The notes beneath the pieces were generated by a model, which saw only the letters and a program-made list of their open reading frames with translations, ran no database searches and was not told the origin of the DNA. From Ceratodon purpureus (Eukaryota > Streptophyta > Bryopsida > Pseudoditrichales > Ditrichaceae), in the NCBI GenBank assembly GCA_014871385.1, contig CM026425.1, positions 1,339,907 through 1,403,906 of the forward strand: a stretch of 64,000 bases of DNA, written 5' to 3'. This document shows, in pieces, positions 1-11,937 of this stretch (its first letter is position 1; each line of letters begins with the position of its first letter). The position numbers and the translations under genes were made by a program.

Positions 1-3000
1 GAGACAATGCAAACCAAGCCAAAGACAAGGAGGGTGCCAACCATGCAAAGGATGAAGATGACTACGCCTTTGCAACACAAGATGGACCCTATTCCAAGTC
101 CATTTGCAAGTGGATCATGGATTCGGGTGCTACAAAGCACATGACACCTTAAAGGGCGGCATTTGACACATACGAGGTAATTTCACCACGCAATGTGCAT
201 TTGGGTGATGATAGTGTTGTGCAAGCCATTGGAATGGGTTCCATTGGTGTTGAGGTGCTTGAAAGGGGGCGTTTGAAGAAGGTGACTATGAAGGATGTCC
301 TTCATCTGCCCAAGTTGCAAGCAAACTTGCTCTCGGTGAGCAAGCTTGTGTCTAGTGGTTTCAAGGTGCTATTCAATGTGGAGGGGTGCACATTGAAGGC
401 TCCAAACGGCAATGTGCTTGCAAAGGCACCTCGTGAAGGCAACTAGTATCAAGTGACCTTCATCAAGGTCTTTGATACGGATTCGGCAAAGGTGGCGCAA
501 TCATCACCGAACAGTGGTGCAATGGAGCTTTGGCATCGGCGACTTGGTCATTTGAATGCAAGGAGTGTGCGCTTTCTTCAAAGCATGGTAAGCGGCATGA
601 ACCTTGGCAAAGATGACTTGTCCATGTCGTTTTGTGAAGGGTGTGTGCAAGGCAAGCAACATAGGGCACCATTTCCAAAGGATGGAGGGACACGTGCGTC
701 AAAGCCATTGGGGATTGTGCATTCGGATGTGTGCGGTCCTATGAGGACCACATCCATGGGTGGTGCAAGGTACTTTGTGACCTTCATTGATGACTTTTCA
801 AGGCGAGTGTGGTTGTACACCTTGAAGACCAAGAGGGAGTGCCTTGAGAAGTTCAAGGAGTTCAAGGCACTTGCGGAGACGCAATCGGAGCACAAGATCA
901 AGGTATTCCGATCGGACAATGGAGGGGAGTTCATCTCCAAGGCCTTCCAACGCTACTTAAAGAAGCATGGCATCCAACGACAACCATCAACACCATACAC
1001 ACCACAACAAAACGGAGTTGCGGAGCGATCCAATTGCACCATTGTGGGGATGGCAAGGAGCATGCTTCATTCTTGAAAGCACTCAAGCTTTCATTTTGAG
1101 CAGAAGCGGTTGCCAATGGAGTGTACATTTGCAATTGGTGCCCCACTCGTGCTCTTGTTAGCATCACTCCACAAGAGGCTTGGAGTGGCCGCAAGCCATG
1201 CATTGCACACATGCGTGTGTTTGGATGCATTGCTTATGCCAAGGTGGTTGATGCAAAGAGAGGTAAGCTTGATGCAAAGGGTACCAAGTGCTTGTTTCTT
1301 GGGTATTGTGAGGGAACCAAGGCGTATCGTCTCATGTGCATTGAGACTAGGAAAATCATCAAGAGCGGTGATGTTGTGTTTGATGAGGAGAGCACTAGTA
1401 TTGGTGATGGTTTGGAGATGAGTCCAAGTGGGAGTAGTGAGGCACCTTTGTTGGTGTTGGTGGACGAATCTTCCAAACCAACTTCTTCTAGTGACCATGA
1501 GGATGCCAAGAAGGACAAGGAGGAGGATGAAGAAGAAGAGGAGGAGGAGACAAGCGAGGCGCATTCACCAACATCGTCATCAAGATGAGGTGAAGGAGAG
1601 GGAGGCAGTCGCTATCCAAGACGAGAACGGCGTCCACTTGGAGAGTGGTGGAAGAACCACATCTTGCTGCAACAAGAAGTGGAACGGGCCAATGTCGCCA
1701 ACCTTGAAGATCCATTGAGTTTGTGTGAGGCTTTGCAATCGGAGGATGCAAGCAAGTGGTAGGCCATGCAAGAAGAGTATGACTCCCTCATTGCTAATGG
1801 AACGTGGGAGTTGGCTCCCCTTCCAAAGGGCCGCAAGAGTGTTGGATGCAAGTGGGTGTTTCGCACCAAGAAGGATGCTACGGGAGAAGTTGTGCGCCAC
1901 AAGGCAAGATTGGTGGCCAAAGGCTTCTTACAAGTTGCGGGAGTGGACTTCCATGAGACCTTTGCTCCCGTGGCCAAGTTCAACACCATTCGGTGCAGTC
2001 GTTGTACGGGCTCAAGCAATCAGCAAGGGCATGGTACCACCGCATTGACTCCTTCTTCATCAAGGAGGGCTTTACAAGGTGTGAAGCGGATCATTCCTTG
2101 AACATCATGCAAACGGGTGAGTTTTTGTTGAAGGTGCTCGTGAATGTAGATAATTTGATCACCTTGTCAATCCTTCTTATCAAGATAGGGTGGCTCAAGG
2201 CCATGCTCAAGTGGGAGTTCCAAATGAGTGATCTAGGTGAGTTGAAGTGTTGCCTTGGAGTGGAATTTGAGAGGAACCGCAAGGCTCGCACCATCACCAT
2301 GTGCCAAAGGAAGTACATCAAGGAGGTGCTCAAGCGATTCAACATGGAGGATTGCAAGCCCATTGGTACTCCACTTGATGTGAATCTGAAGTTGATGAAG
2401 CTCTCGTTGGAGGAGTTTGAGGCCATTGAAGGTGAGATGGAGGGAATTCCATACAAGGCGGGTGTTGGCTCATTGATGTATGCCATGGTGGCCACACGGC
2501 CCGATCTTGCAGTTGCGGTGATCATGGTGAGCCAATTCATGTCTAGGGCTGGTCCGTCACTTTGGAGTGCCGTCAAGAGCATCATGCGGTACTTGCAAGG
2601 TACCTTGGAGTTCAAGTTGTGCCTCGGAGGCATCAACATCGAGTTGAGAAGCTATTGCGATGCAAATTGGGCGGGAGATGCTAACGAGCGCCGTTCAACA
2701 ACGGGGTATGTCTTTTTCGTTGGAGATGGTGCCATTTCATGGAATCGCTAGAAGCAACCAACAATTGCCTTATCCACAACGGAGGCGGAGGAGATGGCCA
2801 CTAGCGAAGGCACCAAGGAAGCCATTTGGCTTCGCAAGCTTCTAGGTGATGTCGGGTGTGTCCAAGTTGATGCAATGACCATCATGTGTGATAACCAAGG
2901 GTGCATTGATATTCACCATCACTTCATTCGTGAGAAGTTGGAGAGCGGCGAGATAAGCTTGAGGTATTGCCCAACGGAGGACATGGTGAGGGATGTATTG

Positions 3001-3096
3001 ACAAAGGCACTTGCGAAGGAGAGGCACCATCGATTAGTAAAGGCCTTGGGATTGCGAGAAGGTAACTACTCGCAAAGTGGGAGTGTTGGAGTTTAG
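1..3096 (+). pseudogene. copia gag-pol remnant (copy A)
   Basis: Readable blocks are a protease (IMDSGATKHM near 118-150), the gag-pre-integrase zinc region (LWHRRLGHL near 527) and an integrase core with VHSD, FRSDNGGEF and PQQNGVAERS (to 1076). The Ty1/copia variable linker (1121-1588), reverse transcriptase (1766-2751) and RNase H (2752-3096) follow. Lesions seen: TAA in the protease at about 150, TAG at 444-446, TGA at the end of the integrase core near 1075, TGA at 1586, TAG at 1760, a deletion of about 154 bp after position 1997 that removes the reverse transcriptase start and shifts the frame, TAG at 2749, and a deletion of about 50 bp in RNase H near 2908. The YVDD site is altered (NVDN near 2146). 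A working protein is not possible. Confidence 0.9.
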
Positions 3097-3511
3097 GTAG
3101 CTCGTAGTTAAGCCATTGTAATTAGAGTTTGCAATGAGGCAGAATTAGAAGAAACGAGGTTAAAGGGGAGAAAAGGGAGAGAGGTGTTTTACCACATGGT
3201 GCACATGTGGCTCGAGTAGTTGAAGAGATAAGGACCAGCCCACTTGCATTGACTAAGCGAAGTCAATGATAAGGTTGGAAGGACAAGTGGGTGGTGGCTA
3301 AGTTTTAGGGCCGGCCAAGAGTGCCACGTGTCCTAGAGGGACTTGCAAGTGGCTTGGAATGTCCCTTGAGAGTCTCGGTAAGATGTGCAACCAATTACTA
3401 CAAGTAAAGAGCTTCATAAGAAGCTCATATCTCACTCCATTCATTGTTTGTACTACTTTGTGGGCTACAATTGTTAGAGCAACAATCTCTCTTCTTCTTT
3501 TAACTTCAGTA
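3084..3511 (+). repeat. 3' LTR of copia copy A (428 bp)
   Basis: Starts TGTTGGAG directly after a purine-rich tract (GCAAAGTGGGAG) and ends TTCAGTA. It matches the other LTRs in the window along its whole length. In the best preserved copy (11186-11612) the ends are TGTTG and CAACA, so the usual TG...CA ends have mutated here. Confidence 0.9.
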
Positions 3512-6500
3512 CTAGCCATACATTCAAGGGTTGTTGAATCTGGCAACACCTGCTCGGATGCGGAAGTCCTCATTTGCAACTTTGCAGCATACATGTGCTG
3601 TACATTTCTTTACCAAAACTCATACTGCTGCACCATAACACTCGTCCTAGCTACTGTCCCACCATGCTGTTCATGGTATTGGCTAGATGCTTTAGCAGCA
3701 TGGTGCGATTTCTCCAATTCTTCGCAGTTCCATACAGACAAACTCCCATACTGTTCAATAAACCAGGGTCCGTGTATCACCAACACGTGTTGCCAACAGA
3801 AGATCAGGGTCAATTCAGACCTTGTAAACATAGTAAAAAAAGCGAACATGGTTGTTGAAGCATCAATCACATGGAGGCCATAGCGACCTTAAACCACGAA
3901 CAAGCTAAAATGCTCACAACACAAGCCAGTTAACACTTTGAATTACTCACGATGTAGTGCGTCACGTGACCCTCCCCATGTGCCGCAACAAATGCTCTCC
4001 CGAAACTCTCAATGAGAGATTTACAATTCCTCCTCTGATCGTCTGTCAGAACCAAGCCAGTGAAGTATGGGTGCAATGCCTCGAGAGTCTCCCACACTCG
4101 CCTGCGCTTCACCCTTGCTTGCCCACTTTCCAGGTTATTTGATTCCGAAGCGAGTACGTCCTTCCAAACCCGGTCATTTCCGGACCACGAACTTGGTCCA
4201 AACAGTTTGCTTGCACAGACTCCGCCAAGGCTCGGCTTCTGAACAACATTCCCTGTTTTCCCAGAGAGTTGCGGGTCTTGCTTTAGCACACAGTTCGACC
4301 CTTCTACACCAATAGCAGACATGGTTTTCTCCATAGCGTCAATTGCAGCGGATTTCCTCTCCCCCTCTTGCATGTTCCAGACGAACATGAAGTGCAGATG
4401 TAACACTTTCTCAACAATTCGAACCAGTGCATGCAAAGTGCATATGTGTGTTCTGCTCAAAGGAATTGGCAGAATAGGTTTCCATCTCGAATGTGTGTCG
4501 ATGTCGCATGGTGCACCTTGAATCCTTGTAGCAAACAAACCTCTTTGCCAGGTTCCTTTCCCACGTGCTGATGCAGTCTGCTCTGCTTCAGCACTTGTGC
4601 ACGTCCTCAAACGTTCGTGCTTCTGCTCACAGTACATGCAATTCATCTTGCATGCCGGCCCATGCTGTAGCCCATACATACACTTGATGGTCTTCATATC
4701 AGCACTTAAATGCCACTCAACTTGATAACTCCCGTAACCTGCTACATCAAGTTGTTCCCCGCTTGACTGCGCTTTAATGATATCCGGAAAGCTTGTTTGT
4801 TCAAATACCCACTACAAGATATCATGTGATTCTTTCTCTACCTGAAAGCAGCCTATTGGCCAAATCTCTTGCTCAGACTCGACAAAGAAATATTTATCAT
4901 TGTTTCTATGTATCTCTGGATCTAGGGCTCGATTCATCAGTGTCAGGCTCACTCGCTCAAACTTCTTCTCGTGCAGCACTTCTGCCTCATCAAGCTTCAG
5001 CACGAATATCAATGGCCCGCCCCTCAACTCTGATTTAAACCAAGGTAATAATCAGCACTTAGCATCGAATACATTAACAAGAGGCCGCTTCCTTCAAATA
5101 AATGACAAAACAGAGATTCCAATTTTGGAACTCGCCTTCAACCGTGATGTCATAGAACAACACCATTGATTTTTGAACTACTCTAATGTCTGCAAAGAGG
5201 TTGGTTTTTTTCATTTAGAATAACCTCCCTTGACTGTCTCACAACATTCTTATTGACCCTCGCCTCTGAAATCACTCTGCGCCAGTTTATGTGACGATAC
5301 TCTCCAATGAATTGTGGCAGCTTGCTATTCATGCTCCTTCGCAACTCCGCCACCTTATTACTAGACGGCAACAGACCTCGCTTCAACTCAGGCGCTACAA
5401 ACATCACTTGGTGCTTGATGACCTTGCAGAGTGCATCGTATCCTCTATGTGTTACGTTGTTACCATCGCACACTCTCAGCATGTCTTCTTGACTCAACTC
5501 CCCTTTAATCTTTTTGAATACATTCTTGGTTGTGGCCGCATTTGCTTGGCTCATCTTCGGCTGCTCTCCTAACCTCAAAGCCTCACCTGCAGACAAAACG
5601 CTTGCAACAGACGTGCTGTAGCAGTTTGTGAATCTCTTGCCCCGTTCAGCCTTTTTCTCTCCCCCCGTGCCTTGTTTGATCGCTGCAGTTGACTGACCAG
5701 TCGAGGTTGAATCTGAGCCCGCAATATAGTCCTTCGACGCTTAGCATTCCCTGATCTTGCCATGCATCCATCTGGTATCAATGACCTTACACCCCGTTTA
5801 AATAAACTCCTTCAAAGAAGATATTAAATACTTACTGCACCACTTGGTTAATGTCCTCCACATTGACTTGCTACAATGCAGCAAGCAAGTTGCTTCGCTT
5901 ATTTAGAGCAAAATAAGAAAACCATGAATTCGCAACAGCCTGCTTCCATATTACACTCACAGATAAGTAAATAGCCGCAACAGCACTATAAAACGTAACT
6001 GCCGAAGCATTTCACAAACGTCTAAGAACCTGGAGCGAGCTCGTCTACATTCTTCAGGCTTGACGTGTGTACGCGCTTGCGGAGACCCCTCGGGGTCTCA
6101 ACCATGTATTTCATTTTTGCTTGTAGATCTTCACGCGTTGTTTTTTATTTCGATAACTCTGCCTGCAATGAAACTACCGTTGCTCTAAATCCCTCCGCTG
6201 CAGCAAGAAGTGACGTCCTCAACTTTGTACATGTGGCTTCTGAATTGACCAGTTCGCTCACTAATCTTTCACGCTCTTCCCCAAGCAAGGACACGGTGCT
6301 CTTCAAATTGTCAACATGGCGTCTACATTCTTCATATTGCTGACGAAGACAATGTATGTCAAATTCATAACCACGGACCGTCGATTGCAAGCTCGTGACT
6401 GCACTGCCCAAGCGTTTTGTGTATCCCAGCATACCACCTTCGCCGTGGCATAGGAATTCCAAGTACTCTTTCAACGTGCTAAAGCATGGATGCAAACTTG

Positions 6501-6692
6501 TTGCAGGATCGACTGGATATAAGCTCCCGTCCACCCACAGGTCGATGTTCTTCTCCCCATTAGCCCTCCTTGCAGCAAATCCTGCACGTGAACTGCGTTC
6601 GTCTAACAAATGACCTCACTTAAGCACTGGAGCGTTGATCGATGCCAAACGCACAGAAGGCACGTATGTGTTGGTCACATCTCGAAGCGCCA
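3512..6692 (-). pseudogene. decayed multi-exon gene of unrecognised family, cut by copia A
   Basis: Coding remnants read leftwards from an ATG at 6692 (MALRDVTNTYVPSVRLA). A charged coiled-coil block (6609-6145) follows in the same frame after one TGA at 6617, and continues past a TAA near 6141 to about 6031. Later exon-like blocks lie at 5781-5183 (with a frameshift near 5590), 5162-5060, 5027-4812, 4755-3955 (ends at a GTGAGT donor) and 3838-3512. The block around 4700-4600 has a Cys-rich motif (HGPACKMNCMYCEQ) and the last block reads WFIEQYGSLSVWNCEE and SHHAAKASSQYHEQHGG. I do not recognise the family; the His/Cys layout recalls domesticated-transposase proteins, which is only an impression. 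The reading frame stops where the copia LTR begins at 3511, so the insertion removed the 3' end. Confidence 0.5.
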
Positions 6693-6888
6693 TCTTCTAA
6701 TTCGACAAAAAAAGCAACAACACATATAGTTGAATCTCACAACACCGTACAAATGTGAACAACAATAAAATTAACAGCACTTTCCATTCCTAAATTGGGC
6801 AGATACGACACACACGGTGCATGAATAGAATTGACAGCATACTTCAAGTAGAATGTTGTAGCAAATTTTCATAACTATAGACAGCTCT

Positions 6889-6965
6889 CGATTTGGCGCG
6901 CCACTACCACGGCACATGCCATGCTTGCACCTCCCGCCTTTTAGTGGAGGTATTTCCCGCCTCCA
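6889..6965 (-). promoter_or_regulatory. E2F-like motif cluster upstream of the 6692 start
   Basis: TTTGGCGCGCC (6892-6902), CTCCCGCC (6931-6938) and TTTCCCGCC (6953-6961) lie about 200-270 bp upstream of the ATG at 6692. They fit the E2F consensus TTTSSCGC. Whether they act as such is inference; three close matches in 75 bp is notable in otherwise AT-rich DNA. Confidence 0.35.
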
Positions 6966-7296
6966 GTTTGCCCACGGGGCTTATTTAATTCCCATCAAAT
7001 ATATCAAATAGGGGATGTTCAAATATTATAACCCAAGATTGCACTGACCCAGGGGTACAATGGGTTGACTTTGCAGAATGCTAATAGTTATTTTATCCGG
7101 GTTTCAACGACTGTTGGTTGGTACTGGTCACTATTCTACTTTGTTTTATTGGAGTGCTATGGACTCCTCCTAGGATATAATGATTACTTCGACCCTGCCC
7201 AAGCACTGTTGGCCGGTTGCCCCCAACAAAAAAAGGACTACCTTTCAACTGCCCGGGATTCCCTTGGAGGGCCCCTTGGAGACTCGAAAATAGTGA
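6966..7296. other. spacer, no recognised gene
   Basis: Open frames here are short and in several frames. At about 7290 the coding similarity of the next pseudogene stops abruptly, so a breakpoint of a deletion or insertion lies here. I see no terminal repeats that would identify what joined. Confidence 0.4.
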
Positions 7297-9338
7297 ACAT
7301 CATGTTTGCCCCATTCAGCTCACCAGAGACAGGAACCGGTTTCTCTTTATTGGACTCAGTGTAATAGAATACCTTATCCGGATTCCTATCAACCCACATT
7401 CTGACACTTTGTGCATCATTTTTATGCAACATATAAGTCTCCTAGGCTAGCTTCCCAGAAATATTGCGAATGTCTTTGGTGGTAAGCAGCAGGTCCCGTG
7501 TTATATCCCTGCCATAAGCTTGATATTGCTTCAGTAGTTCCAAGTGCTTCTTCATTATTTGATTTGAAGAGTCTTTGCAGCGTAGACATTCCTCTACGAA
7601 TGCACGAATCTCCGGCGACAAGTGGGCTGAGAAAGCACCACAATCTCCAGATTTCATACCTCCATGCACAACGAGCCCGTCGCGGTTCACATGCTTCTCT
7701 TGTATTATACATATTTCAGACACATGCGACGTGTATAGAAGAGTCTTCACCGTGAATTGAGCCAAGCAGCCTCGCATGATGGACCCCCCCCCCCCCCCCC
7801 CCACTTCTTTTTGGAGTCCCTTTTTTTTTTTCTCAGTGGCGGGTGCCTTAACCTTACCAGTTGTCGGGAGCGCCGCCTCAACCCTGTTCCACCAACTGAG
7901 AGAGGTCAATGACCTCCGGTGCAAGGGCGTCGACGACGTTTCCACATTCCTTTGACCCGGCTGAACGTACCTCAGAGGATGTGGAGTCAGCGTGATCACA
8001 TAGTGCGGAAAGAAGGGGTGCAAGACCAGCCCTGACACTGGAAGGATCACTAATAACAGAGTCGACAGACAAGGGCTGCGCATGAGATAACCCAGCATTT
8101 ACTTCCGGGTGGACTGCGTTCCCCATATCATGGTCTGGCACAATCACGGGATCTGAACCAACCTCGTGACATTGGTGTTTATCCCCGTCTGGTACCTTCT
8201 TTTTGCGGGGTGCGTACTTCCGTGGAGTTCGTTTGGCAGGCTTAACAGCGTCCACAACAAACTTGGGTCTGACTGCGAAGGTCCCGCAATCTCACATCCA
8301 AGAGTAGAACAACATCCTTCGGCCACAACTGATGGTGCTTTCGCCTTGAAAGCCCTTCTTCTTACAACTTTGACCACCAGTTGGTCCCCTGTGACACTAG
8401 AGTTGACATCAGGGACATCGATTTTCTTCTTTCGTGGTCCCCTCCTTCTCACCTGTACCACAGGACTGGCGTGAGGCTCCTCCATAGAAGGCACTTCGTT
8501 TAGATCCAGAATTTGAGAGGAGGTAACTCCCTCGGTGGTGATGTCAGTTGGTTGATCCACGCAACCATCTGGTTTGTTCTTCTTACTATGGCGCTTCCTC
8601 GGCAAGGACGTAGTACCTCCCAACATCCAGTCCATAGCATCCACCCCACATCCACGGGTTTTTGATTTGAATCAGCGAGGAGGTTTCCTCCCCTCCGAGT
8701 TCTGAACTCTCCTTGCTCTGGCTTTTCGAGTGGGAGCCAGCGAATTGCCTTCAGGGACGCAGTCGGGAGTACGTGGCTTCTTCCTCGGCTTCGGCAGCAG
8801 TTCTTCAAAAATGGGCTTCACAATGTGTGAAGAATCTTTGGGACCATACTCGCATCTGTACATGCAGTTTCAGAAACTGGAATTAGAGCCCCAGAACCCT
8901 AAAACAGTAGAGAATTGGATGATATGGTAACACGTAATACACTGTGACAGTAAAGCACTTACCGAGTGAAATCCAGTGCAGTCTTGTGTCCATCTCAACT
9001 TTGATTGGGGCGTTGATTCTCCTTGTTAGGTCTAAATCTGCATTGAGCCCCTTCTCTACCGCACTGCATTCCCTCAATGAAATCAGGGACGCGCGTCATA
9101 GGGACGTAGCATTGTTGCACAATGTGAGACTTCTTGTGCTCATTCGAGGAGGTCGATACTGGAGCTCCCATCGTGGTCCACAAATGCCAGGGGGCCGGTT
9201 CTGAACGCGTTCCTCGATCGCCTTGAGCTGGAGCTTGTGAATGTCGAAATCACCAAGATATATCTTTTCTTCTTCTACTTTGCCGACCATGGAGGGAAAC
9301 TGTGTATTCCGACATTCCTCGCTCTCCATATCCACCAT
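7297..9338 (-). pseudogene. decayed FAR1/MULE-transposase-like gene, 5' half
   Basis: Reading leftwards from an ATG at 9338 (MVDMESEECRNTQF) there are coding blocks in shifting frames. The first exon ends near 8958 at a GTAAGT donor (TRLHWISLG). The next begins at about 8860 (RCEYGPKDSSHIVKP) and continues into a basic, low-complexity linker with AT-hook-like stretches (RRRGPRKKK; RTPRKYAPRKKK) and DLNEVPSMEE. At 7740-7300 it reads HVSEICIIQEKHVNRDGL, DITRDLLLTTKDIRN and MLHKNDAQSVRMWVDRNP. That order (zinc-binding region, basic linker, then the block preceding the DDE domain) resembles FAR1-type MULE-derived proteins; I recall this rather than having searched it. The DDE domain itself is absent. 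A C19 run (7783-7801) sits inside the remnant. Confidence 0.4.
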
Positions 9339-9924
9339 CGAATTGTACCTCACCTTCCGCCAAATAGTGATGCCCTAAAGCCTAAACCGTTAGTCTGTAC
9401 TCGTCATTGCGATACCGGATTACAAACCCTCAAAAACAATGCGGAGCGTAAGTGACATTAATCATTTCCATCGACTATGACTGACAAATCAGCATGCAAC
9501 AACAAAGAAGAGCACCCTAAACCTAAACAAACATGTTTCGAGAAGAAACTCAATGAAATGCACAATCGGAGAAACACAGGCGTCTCAACACAATACACAA
9601 TAACACTGGAACTCTAGTGCGCGAGAACCCTAGTCGCACCCTCGAGGCCGTGGGAGACGATGACGTGGCGTGACGTCATAGTTTTCTTGGACACGGTCAG
9701 TTCATGAAGATATTGTCACATGAGGCGTCGGTGTTTTGTGTCACGGTTTATTCGTTGCAGTGTTCAGTGTTACACAATCATCGCAGTTACCGAAGCTAGG
9801 AGTTAACGGCGAGGGAAAACGCGGGGAAAATCGGGCCGTCCACGGTGGCAGGCCACGGCGGACGCCGAGGCGCGCCGTCTCGGTCCCGCCTCATCCTTTC
9901 TTACATGACATTTAGCGTTCTCCT
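9339..9924. other. intergenic, no gene seen
   Basis: No frame here shows a recognisable protein. The stretch around 9780-9900 is GC-richer (GGGCCGTCC, GGCGGACGCCGAGGCGCGCC) and may be old promoter or repeat sequence. Confidence 0.4.
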
Positions 9925-10049
9925 TTCACATGTGCACCATGTGGTAAATCACCTCTCTCCCTTTTCTCCCCTTTTACTTCCGCTGTTCTAATTCTACCTA
10001 ATTGCAAATTCTATTTACAATGGCTTAACTACGAGCTACCTAAACTCCA
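9925..10049 (-). repeat. copia LTR fragment, inverted, about 125 bp
   Basis: Matches the LTR terminal part (TCACATGTGCACCATGTGG through ACTACGAGCTACC and CTAAACTCCA) in inverted orientation. Only the end corresponding to the first 125 bp of the LTR is left, and its last bases are lost at 10049. It is separate from copies A and B. Confidence 0.8.
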
Positions 10050-10960
10050 TTAGTGTTGTGATAGCTACTATGGCAAGGATGACGAGAGACATAACAAGTT
10101 AGTTGTTAGCCATACGGAGGATGAACTTGGCAGTTCTAAGGGGTGGCAATCCTAGATGTTTCAGTAAATGATGACTCATAACATTGTTAGAGAAACCCCC
10201 ATCTACCGAGACATTTGTTAGCTTGTATTTCCCTAGTTGTAGATGAATCGCCTCAACATCACGGTCCAGGCTTGATGCATTGACTTCAGTGTTAAAAAAA
10301 TTTGGTGTCGACCGTGTTGTAATGGCTTGTTGTAAGTACTGTTGAAATTCTAGCTTCATTTTAATAATTTGGATAACGTTATCGTGACATTGGTTTTGTC
10401 CTGTATTTGTTGGATGCCAAGGTTAGCCGTGGATATTTCAAGTCATCTTTGCAAATTGGTTCTGAGATCGTTGAGTATGTCCTAGTGATTGGTTGGGAAT
10501 GGTTTAGGATGTTTGATGCCATGGTCTGGTAGGTTTGCCTTGGAGCGTGTGGTCACTAATCGTGGAGACTTTGATTTCTATTCCATGAATTTCAGTGAGG
10601 GTCACTCGACCCTTCCTATTAGAGATTGGCATATTCTAATTGTCCATTCTGACATGTGTAGGGCGGCTAGGTTCCGAGGAAGAATGGGTCTTGGCCCATC
10701 TTTATTTTAGGACATGACACTTGCCCCATTGGTGATGTGAGGAGCCACGTTTCCAGCACCTATCATTCGTTTGGGGTTGAGTTCCTCAACATACATGGCT
10801 GCCATGGTAGGCCAAGATAGTCAAGTGTTGTCATGCCGCGTAGTACCTAGAACAAACCAGCATCAGCCATTATGGACCTTCCCACACGTTCTACAAGTGG
10901 TGAATGCAGGTTGATTGTGAGGTTTAGGGCAGCAAGGGAACTTGTATTTTATTTAGCGCC
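10050..10960 (-). pseudogene. Ty3/gypsy gag-protease fragment
   Basis: The block 10359-10099 on the minus strand reads LQLGKYKLTNVSVDGG followed by NNVMSHHLLKHLGLPP and LRMANN. This is the layout of the retropepsin-like domain of plant gypsy elements, with DGG in place of DTG/DSG. Upstream on the same strand, near 10900, CRTCGKVHNG followed by CW resembles a zinc knuckle, interrupted by stops. No LTR of this element is visible. It is an old, broken piece. Confidence 0.55.
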
Positions 10961-11185
10961 CCTAGTTCTCGACTTAAATCGTGTGCTCTAATTAATATAC
11001 CATTTAAGGTCTATACAGCGCTGATAACAATGCCTTGCGGAATTCAGGGGTAATAATCCTTTCTTAACTTCTTTTACATGCTCGGCTTTTGGATAAGTTG
11101 TCGTCGAAGTTGTTGTTGTAGCACACTATCAAGGTAAGGGTCTGTTTTGAGAAACTACAGACGGCGGTATTGGTAGTGTATAATT

Positions 11186-11612
11186 TGTTGGAGTTTAAGT
11201 AGCTCGTATTAAAGCATTGAAAATAGATTTTGCAAAGAGGTAGAATTAGAACAGGGGAAGTAAAAGGGTAGAAAAGCGAGAGAGGTGATTTACCACATGG
11301 TGCACATGTGGCATGAATAGTTGAAGAGATAAGGACCAGCTCACTTGCAATGACTAAGCCAAGTCAATGATAAGGTTGGAAGGACAAGTGGGTGGTGGCT
11401 AAGTTTTAGGGCCGGCCAAGAGTGCCACGTGTCCTAGAGGGACTTGCAAGTGGCTTGGAATGTCCCTTGAGAGTCTCGTTGAGATGTGCAACCATTTACT
11501 ACAAGTAAAGAGCTTCATAAGAAGCTCATATCTCACTCCATTCATTGTTTGTACTACTTTGTGTGCTACACTTGTTAGAACAACCATCTCTCTTCTTCTT
11601 TTAATCTCAACA
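11186..11612 (+). repeat. 5' LTR of copia copy B (427 bp)
   Basis: Begins TGTTGGAGTTTAAG and ends TCTCAACA, the only 5' LTR here that keeps the perfect TGTTG/CAACA inverted ends. The next bases, GCTTATGGGCCCAC, are the primer-binding site. Confidence 0.9.
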
Positions 11613-11689
11613 GCTTATGGGCCCACTCATGTGCAAGTGACAGTTCTTCGGTTGCTAAGTAATTTGAAGGAGGTCATGTGAGGCATTGT

Positions 11690-11850
11690 GTGTGTGAGCT
11701 GCATGGGGGCTGATTTGGAGCTTAAGAGGTGCACAAGGGCTCATTTGGAGCGTTGGAGGTGCACAAGGGCTAATTTGGAGCCATTGAGGTGCACATGGGT
11801 AGATTTGGAGATTTCGAGAGGCACATAGATTTGCAAGAGTGGTGGAGGTG
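11690..11850 (+). repeat. copia leader tandem repeat, about 30-bp units (copy B)
   Basis: About four diverged units with the core GGGCTGATTTGGAGC and GAGGTGCACAAG lie between the primer-binding site and gag. Copies C, E and F carry the same array with more units. Confidence 0.75.
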
Positions 11851-11937
11851 CTCATTCAAAGCTTTTGGACCTAGTAAGTGTTAAAACATTGTGGATGTGC
11901 TTGCTTGCTTGCTCTCTTAAGGTGCTGCTTTGAGTGA

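Larger units (their letters stand above)
1..3511 (+). mobile_element. Ty1/copia retrotransposon copy A, 5' part outside the window
   Basis: The segment enters the window just after the gag zinc knuckle and runs through protease, integrase, reverse transcriptase and RNase H to a complete 3' LTR. The domain order (integrase before reverse transcriptase) is that of Ty1/copia. The 3' flank is the coding remnant of an unrelated minus-strand gene, which this insertion truncates. The copy is dead: it carries several stop codons and at least two internal deletions, most of them shared with copy B. Confidence 0.93.
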
